Positions 6,509 to 11,044 of a stretch of DNA of 11,044 bases are shown one piece after another. The DNA lies in NCBI GenBank assembly GCA_946406275.1, contig CAMJJZ010000037.1:1-11044 (forward strand). The letters are read 5' to 3'. Under the pieces are notes generated by a model. That model was not told the DNA's origin, did no database searches, and saw only the letters and a list, made by a program, of their open reading frames with translations. Origin of the DNA: an uncultured Bacteroidales bacterium (GTDB lineage: Bacteria; Bacteroidota; Bacteroidia; Bacteroidales; UBA932). Position numbers and translations under genes: made by a program. The first letter of the stretch is position 1, and each line of letters begins with the position of its first letter.

Positions 6509-7204
6509 TTGCCGCGTCTTTACATCATATCAGGCTGCAACGGCTCCGGGAAAACTACAGCGTCATATGCGCTGCTCCCGGAGCTGCTTGATTGCAGCGA
6601 GTTCGTGAACTCCGACGAGTTCGCAAAGCACATCTCGCCATTTGCACCGGAGGGGGCGTCCATCACGGCCAGCCGCCTCATGCTCCGCAAGGTAAACTAC
6701 CTTTTCGAGCGCAGGGAAGATTTCTGCATAGAGACCACACTTGCAACCCGCTCCCTCCTGAAAATGGTGCGTAACGCCCAGCAAAAGGGCTATTACGTTA
6801 CAGTGCTTTATTTCTGGCTCAATTCACCGGACCTTGCTGTGGAGAGGGTCGCAAACAGGGTTCGCGCCGGCGGCCACGACATCCCTGAAGAAACCATCCG
6901 CCGCCGATACAAAGTGGGACTGAACTATCTGTTCCGCAATTACATGCAGGAGTGCGACAAATGGATCCTGGCAGACAATTCGGACCCTCCGTTCCAGATT
7001 ATTGCGGAAGGGTCAAAGAAGGGTCTCATGATCCGTGACATGGAAAAATACAATGCAATAAGAAGCCTTGTATCGGAAAGCGAGGACCTTCCTCAGCGCT
7101 CCTTGGAAAACATAGCAGAATCCATAGTCCAGGAAATGGCAAAGGCTCCCCTGGCGCACGACGGCGTCCCATTTGCTCCTGAAACCGGCAATGATATACA
7201 GTAA
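6509..7204 (+). CDS. Zeta-toxin-like P-loop kinase
   Basis: A 231-residue protein of the zeta toxin / AAA_33 kinase group. It shows a Walker A motif GCNGSGKTT (9-17), NSDEFAKHISPF with D36 (34-45), IETTLATRS with E75 (74-82), and an arginine-rich lid ERVANRVRAGGHDIP...IRRRYKVGLNYLF (112-142). Classical zeta toxins phosphorylate UDP-N-acetylglucosamine; the substrate of chromosomal relatives is unknown. The start is TTG, directly after and in the same frame as the transporter's TAA. The first ATG (codon 58) would delete the Walker A motif, so TTG is required. It overlaps tldD by 14 bases. No epsilon-like antitoxin gene is adjacent, so a housekeeping kinase is as likely as a toxin. Confidence 0.85.
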   Translation: MPRLYIISGCNGSGKTTASYALLPELLDCSEFVNSDEFAKHISPFAPEGASITASRLMLRKVNYLFERREDFCIETTLATRSLLKMVRNAQQKGYYVTVLYFWLNSPDLAVERVANRVRAGGHDIPEETIRRRYKVGLNYLFRNYMQECDKWILADNSDPPFQIIAEGSKKGLMIRDMEKYNAIRSLVSESEDLPQRSLENIAESIVQEMAKAPLAHDGVPFAPETGNDIQ

Positions 7205-8627
7205 GAACTACTATCTGGACATTTTCAAAGTAAATGTTTCGGCACTGGACAGCCTCATATCCACGGGCCTTTCAGGCGGCGGAAGCTACTGCGACCTCTT
7301 CTTCGAAAACACCACCTACGGAAGCCTGCTCCTACGTGACGGAGCTGTCACTTCCGGCGGTTCGCATATAGACTTTGGCGTAGGAATCCGCGTCCTCAGC
7401 GGTGAAAAGACCGGCTACGCATACTCTGAAAGCACTTCCATTGACGATATGCTCGCGTGCGCCCGCAGCGCGGCTCAGATTGCGGACTCATCGTCCCCGG
7501 TGAGCCCGTACGGCACGCCTAACCCCAGCCGCGGGGAACCCAATCCCCATGCGGACAGGTATCCCATGGAAAAACCCTGGAGAGACTGCTCCATGAAGGG
7601 CTTCCTCCCCTTCCTCACGCTTCTGGAAAGCAAAGTCCGCGGGAAAGACGGCCGTATAGTGAAAGTAATGGCATCGCTGGCCTTCCAGGTGACCGACGTC
7701 CTAATGTACAACTCCTCCCGGGAGCTCAAGTGGGACACCCGTCCAATGGGAAGCGTCTCCGTAACCGCCGTGTTCACGCAGGACGGCAAGGTAGAGAACA
7801 AATCCACCTCCCGCAGCTTCAGAACCGGTGCGGAAATGCTCACAGAGGCCCTTGCTGAAGAGATTTCTGCCGATGTTGTCTCCGGCATCGACGCCCGCTT
7901 CCAGGCCATCCGTCCCAAGGGCGGCAAAATGCCCGTAGTAATGGGCGCAGGCGCCTCCGGAATCCTCCTCCACGAAGCCATGGGCCACGCCTTCGAGGCC
8001 GATTTCAACCGCAAAGGCACCTCCATCTTCTCTGACAAAATGGGGCAGCGCATCTGCCCGGCCGGCATCAACATCATAGACGACGGCACCATCCCCGGCA
8101 ACCGCGGCTCCCTCAATTATGACGATGAAGGCGTCCCCGGCCAGAAGACCTATATGGTGGAGGACGGCGTCCTTACATCGTACCTGCACGACCGCATCTC
8201 CGCCGCCCACTACGGCGTAAAACCCACCGGCAACGGCCGCCGGGAAAGCTTCCGCTATGCCCCCATCCCCCGTATGCGAGCAACCTATATGGAAAGCGGT
8301 ACTGCCAAGGCTTCTGACCTTATTGCAAGCGTAAAGAAAGGCGTTTTCGTGGACGAGTTCTCCAACGGCCAGGTCAAGATAGGCGAAGGAGATTTCACCT
8401 TCTTCGTGAAGTCTGGTTTCCTCATTGAAAACGGCCGGCTCACGGCACCCGTGAAGGACATAAATATCATTGGAAACGGCCCCCAGGCCCTTGCAGACAT
8501 TGTTGGTGTAGCCGATGACCTTGCCATCGACCCCGGCGCCTGGACCTGCGGAAAGGAGCAGAGCGCCCCGGTCTCCTGCGGCATCCCCACGGTGCTTGTC
8601 AAATCTCTTACGGTAGGAGGAGAATAG
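7191..8627 (+). CDS. tldD: Metallopeptidase TldD, catalytic subunit
   Basis: Catalytic half of the TldD/TldE zinc peptidase, which in Escherichia coli trims the microcin B17 leader and degrades the CcdA antitoxin and other unfolded peptides. The 478 residues match the family length (about 481). The zinc motif is HEAMGHAFEADFNRKGTS, with H261, E262 and H266, and the fourth ligand is the cysteine of WTCGKEQ (C453). Also conserved are the N-terminal GVGIRVLSGEKTGYAYS, DDGTIPGNRGS, DDEGVPGQ, PTGNGRRES and PRMRATYME. The start is ATG at 7191; an upstream in-frame TTG at 7173 is less likely because homologues begin close to the ATG. It overlaps the kinase by 14 bases, which suggests coupled translation, and ends 1 base before tldE. 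Confidence 0.95.
   Translation: MIYSKNYYLDIFKVNVSALDSLISTGLSGGGSYCDLFFENTTYGSLLLRDGAVTSGGSHIDFGVGIRVLSGEKTGYAYSESTSIDDMLACARSAAQIADSSSPVSPYGTPNPSRGEPNPHADRYPMEKPWRDCSMKGFLPFLTLLESKVRGKDGRIVKVMASLAFQVTDVLMYNSSRELKWDTRPMGSVSVTAVFTQDGKVENKSTSRSFRTGAEMLTEALAEEISADVVSGIDARFQAIRPKGGKMPVVMGAGASGILLHEAMGHAFEADFNRKGTSIFSDKMGQRICPAGINIIDDGTIPGNRGSLNYDDEGVPGQKTYMVEDGVLTSYLHDRISAAHYGVKPTGNGRRESFRYAPIPRMRATYMESGTAKASDLIASVKKGVFVDEFSNGQVKIGEGDFTFFVKSGFLIENGRLTAPVKDINIIGNGPQALADIVGVADDLAIDPGAWTCGKEQSAPVSCGIPTVLVKSLTVGGE
8615..8620 (+). promoter_or_regulatory. Shine-Dalgarno sequence of tldE
   Basis: AGGAGG lies 8 bases before the tldE ATG. It is inside the last codons of tldD, which encode the conserved C-terminal Gly-Gly-Glu, so the motif may reflect coding constraint as much as ribosome binding. 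Confidence 0.6.
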
Positions 8628-8628
8628 T

Positions 8629-9948
8629 ATGAGACTGGATTCCAAAGAGATAGAACTGGCAAAGTATTGCCTGGAATTCGCCCTTCGGGAAGGCGCGGAA
8701 AAAGTGCGCATAACCCTTACCAAAAGCCTCCTGAACCTTGTAGGAGTGCTAAACGGTGAGGTGGACAAGGTGTCACACGCACTTGACAGAAGCATGCAGA
8801 TCAATCTGTTTGTGGACGGAAGGTACGGTACTTTCTCATCCAACAGGATGGAAAAGGATGGTCTTGAAGCATTTATTAAGGAAGCTATATCAACCGTAAG
8901 GATGCTTGAGAAGGACGCCTTCCGGGACCTCCCTGCCCCGGAGCGGCAGGCAAAGAACGCCATGGATGGCCGTGAACTAGATCTTTATGACCCAGAGTAT
9001 GAAAACATGACTGCGGAAAAGCGCCGAGCCATGGCCCTTGGTTCCAGCAGGTTCAGCAAGGAACTCATTTCAGAGGAAGGAGAATACTCCGACAGCCTTT
9101 TTGACAGCGTTACAATAGACTCCAACGGCCTTTTTGCCCGCCACACGGAAACATCCTTCGAGATAGGTTATGAGGTTACTGTGGAGGATAAGAAGGGCAA
9201 CCGCTATTCCGGCTACTGGTGGGATGCCACGCCGCGTCTGAAGGACCTTAAGATTGACACTTGCTCAGCAACAGCTATTGAGCGTGCAAAGGCCCAGATA
9301 GGCCCCAAAGCCATAAAGAGCGGGAAATACACTGTTGTCATCGACAGTGAATGCGCGTCAAAGGTGCTCACCCCAGTGTTTAATGCCCTTGGAGGCTTCT
9401 CGCTTCAGCAGAAGAACTCCTTTATGGACGGGACAATCGGCAAAAAGATATTCCCGGAAAACCTTACAATAATGGACCTCCCCCACTCCAAAGGGGAAAC
9501 CGGTTCCCGCCTGTTCGACAGCGAGGGCGTTGCCACAAAGGAAACGCCCATTATTGAAAAGGGTATCGTCAAGGAATACTTCTTGAACACCTACATCGCC
9601 GCAAAAATGGGCATGGAACCCACCGTGGAAGATGCCACAAGGGTTAAGGTGCTCCCTGCCGGCGGATGCAAGACAAGGGACGATATCCTGGCAAAGGTTC
9701 AGGACTGCATACTTGTAACCGGTTTCAACGGAGGCAACTCAAACTCCGCCACGGGCAATTTCTCATATGGAATAGAAGGATTCCTTGTGAAAGGCGGCAA
9801 GATTACATATCCAGTAAAAGAAGCTCTTATGACGGGAGATTTCCTAACTCTCTGGAATAATCTTATCTTTGCAGCGGAAGATGCAAGACTTTGCATGTCC
9901 AAACTCATTCCAAGCATAGCTTTTGCAGGAGTTGATATTAGCGCATGA
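8629..9948 (+). CDS. tldE: TldE/PmbA, non-catalytic partner of TldD
   Basis: Partner subunit needed for TldD/TldE peptidase activity. The 439 residues show the family's C-terminal glycine-rich motif TGFNGGNSNSATGNFSYGIE (364-383) and the central block NALGGFSLQQKNSFMDGTIG, and the protein ends SIAFAGVDISA. As expected for TldE it lacks the HExxxH zinc motif that TldD carries. The ATG is 1 base after the tldD stop; the last 4 bases (ATGA) overlap the start of the glycosyltransferase. The two subunits are made from adjacent genes, which suits a heterodimer with roughly equal amounts of each. Confidence 0.94.
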   Translation: MRLDSKEIELAKYCLEFALREGAEKVRITLTKSLLNLVGVLNGEVDKVSHALDRSMQINLFVDGRYGTFSSNRMEKDGLEAFIKEAISTVRMLEKDAFRDLPAPERQAKNAMDGRELDLYDPEYENMTAEKRRAMALGSSRFSKELISEEGEYSDSLFDSVTIDSNGLFARHTETSFEIGYEVTVEDKKGNRYSGYWWDATPRLKDLKIDTCSATAIERAKAQIGPKAIKSGKYTVVIDSECASKVLTPVFNALGGFSLQQKNSFMDGTIGKKIFPENLTIMDLPHSKGETGSRLFDSEGVATKETPIIEKGIVKEYFLNTYIAAKMGMEPTVEDATRVKVLPAGGCKTRDDILAKVQDCILVTGFNGGNSNSATGNFSYGIEGFLVKGGKITYPVKEALMTGDFLTLWNNLIFAAEDARLCMSKLIPSIAFAGVDISA

Positions 9949-10943
9949 GAACCGCGGTAGTCATACTGAATTACAACACGAAGGAATATCTCCGGAAGTT
10001 CCTTCCGGGGCTCATTGCGTCCACGGAAGGCCTTGATGCACAGGTAATTGTTGCCGATAATGCGTCCAAGGACGGCTCCGTGGAAATGATGAAGGAAGAG
10101 TTCCCTTCAGTTCCGCTAATTGTCCTTGAAGAGAATTACGGCTTCACAGGCGGCTACAACAGGGCTCTGAAGGGTCTTGACGCAGAGTTCTATGTGCTGA
10201 TCAACTCAGATATTGAGGTCCCCCAGGACTGGCTCAAGCCGCTCCTGGCCTGGATGGACAGCCATCCGGACTGCGGCGCCTGCGGTCCAAAACTCATATC
10301 TTATAACGACCGCACTTCATTTGAGTATGCAGGAGCCGCAGGCGGCTATGTAGACCGCTACGGCTATCCTTTCTGCCGCGGCCGCATGCTTCAGAAACTG
10401 GAAAAGGACAACGGCCAGTACAATACTCCGGAGAACGTTCTCTGGTGCAGCGGTGCGTGCCTTATGGTTCGCAGCAGCGTCTGGAATGCTCTTGGAGGCC
10501 TCGACGACAGGTTCTTCGCCCACATGGAAGAAATCGACCTCTGCTGGAGGATGCAACTCGCCGGCTGGAAGGTCACAAACGTACCGGAATCGGAAGTCTA
10601 CCACATTGGCGGCGGCACCCTCCCCAACGAGTCCCCTTTCAAGCTGAGGCTCAATTTCCGCAATAATCTCCTACTCCTGGAAAACAATCTTCCGGCTACC
10701 TTTGCCGCCCAGGGCTCAAAGCACCCCAAATGCCGCACCCGCCGCCGCATCCTTGTCCGTATGCTCCTTGACGGCTGCTCCGCCCTTGTCTACCTCCTCA
10801 AAGGCAAATGGAGCTTCTTCAAAGCCGTTGTAACCGCCCACAAAGAATACCGGCAGCTCCGGACCCCGGGTGTCATCCCAAGTAATCCCAAACTGCCGTC
10901 CGGTCTCTACAACGGCTGGATAGTCCCTAAAGGGTTGTTTTAA
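9945..10943 (+). CDS. Glycosyltransferase family 2 protein (rhamnosyltransferase-like)
   Basis: A 332-residue GT-A fold enzyme that transfers a sugar from a nucleotide-sugar donor. Motifs in order: VVILNYNTKEYL at the start, VIVADNASKDGS with D38, ENYGFTGGYNRAL (63-75), the metal-binding NSD (87-89), CSGACLMVRSSVW (168-180), and HMEEIDLCWRMQLAGW (193-208), which resembles the acceptor-side ED motif of WbbL-type rhamnosyltransferases. No clear transmembrane helix is present. The product is probably used for a surface polysaccharide or glycoprotein glycan; the sugar cannot be told. The start overlaps the tldE stop by 4 bases, so it is the last gene of this operon. Its stop codon overlaps that of the convergent gene on the other strand. 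Confidence 0.9.
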   Translation: MRTAVVILNYNTKEYLRKFLPGLIASTEGLDAQVIVADNASKDGSVEMMKEEFPSVPLIVLEENYGFTGGYNRALKGLDAEFYVLINSDIEVPQDWLKPLLAWMDSHPDCGACGPKLISYNDRTSFEYAGAAGGYVDRYGYPFCRGRMLQKLEKDNGQYNTPENVLWCSGACLMVRSSVWNALGGLDDRFFAHMEEIDLCWRMQLAGWKVTNVPESEVYHIGGGTLPNESPFKLRLNFRNNLLLLENNLPATFAAQGSKHPKCRTRRRILVRMLLDGCSALVYLLKGKWSFFKAVVTAHKEYRQLRTPGVIPSNPKLPSGLYNGWIVPKGLF

Positions 10944-11044
10944 GGCCTTATACCATAAAGATACGCTACCAGCGCCAGTTTGCCCCTCATGGTTTCACGA
11001 GGGGTAAATTCGCCGTTAACCCAGAAGTAGCGCTGGTTGAAGTA
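10940..11044 (-). CDS. 3' end of an unidentified gene
   Basis: The minus strand is open from the window edge to a TAA at 10940-10942 and gives 34 residues, YFNQRYFWVNGEFTPRETM followed by RGKLALVAYLYGIRP. The balanced codon use, similar to neighbouring genes, and the neat tail-to-tail junction with the glycosyltransferase suggest a real C-terminus. I do not recognise the family from this fragment. A hairpin (CCCCTC 10982-10987 with GAGGGG 10998-11003) lies within it but has no T-run, so it is probably just coding sequence. Confidence 0.6.
   Translation of the reverse strand, partial: YFNQRYFWVNGEFTPRETMRGKLALVAYLYGIRP

Noticed and set aside
7173..7190. TTG at 7173 as the tldD start
   Set aside because: The ATG at 7191 is a better codon and fits the N-terminus of TldD proteins; the extra six residues add nothing recognisable.
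7701..8963. A 420-codon open frame on the minus strand antisense to tldD and tldE
   Set aside because: It mirrors two well-supported genes, its translation is rich in Gly, Ala, Val and Ser as expected of a complement frame in GC-rich coding DNA, and no domain is recognisable.
10981..11004. Hairpin CCCCTC...GAGGGG downstream of the glycosyltransferase as a terminator
   Set aside because: No T-run follows on either strand, and it lies in the coding end of the convergent gene.
1..11044. CRISPR arrays, tRNA genes, insertion sequences or phage genes
   Set aside because: No regularly spaced direct repeats, tRNA cloverleaf, transposase motifs or phage proteins were seen on reading both strands.

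Overview
The window looks like a chromosomal segment from a member of the Bacteroidota, most likely order Bacteroidales. The reasons are promoter elements of the Bacteroidota type (TTTG and TAnnTTTG about 20 bases apart), almost no Shine-Dalgarno sequences before the genes, a secreted protein resembling the Bacteroidota-restricted DUF4831 family, and a POT transporter of the Bacteroidota type. Base composition is moderately GC-rich by eye, which would suit a gut lineage such as Rikenellaceae or an uncultured Bacteroidales clade; the genus cannot be fixed from sequence alone.

Layout. Bases 1-1088 (minus strand) hold the ribosomal operon rpsF-rpsR-rplI; rplI runs off the left edge. Bases 1089-1423 are a 335-base intergenic region. 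It contains a well-formed rpsF promoter, a long imperfect inverted repeat with A-tracts just upstream of that promoter, and, on the opposite strand, a promoter followed by three stacked hairpins ending in an intrinsic terminator. The last of these is a candidate free-standing small RNA of about 87 nt. Bases 1424-4769 (minus strand) hold a tight three-gene operon: an LpxL/HtrB-type acyltransferase, a DUF4831-like secreted protein and the M20 dipeptidase PepD. Bases 4770-4834 are a short divergent promoter region in which two TAnnTTTG elements lie inside a perfect 8-base inverted repeat. Bases 4835-10943 (plus strand) hold a five-gene operon: POT peptide transporter, zeta-toxin-like P-loop kinase, TldD, TldE/PmbA and a family 2 glycosyltransferase. 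Its junctions are 0 bases, a 14-base overlap, a 1-base gap and a 4-base overlap. The right edge carries the last 34 codons of a convergent minus-strand gene whose stop codon overlaps that of the glycosyltransferase.

How the genes work together. The two divergent operons share a peptide-handling theme: proton-coupled di/tripeptide import (POT), breakdown of dipeptides (PepD), and the TldD/TldE metallopeptidase that degrades or trims unstructured peptides. The acyltransferase, the exported DUF4831-like protein and the glycosyltransferase point to envelope work. The zeta-like kinase has no visible epsilon-type antitoxin partner and is probably a housekeeping member of its family.

The most novel items are the candidate small RNA beside rpsF, the symmetric divergent promoter, the isolated Shine-Dalgarno sequence before rpsR, and the POT stop codon followed in frame, with no gap, by the TTG start of the kinase.
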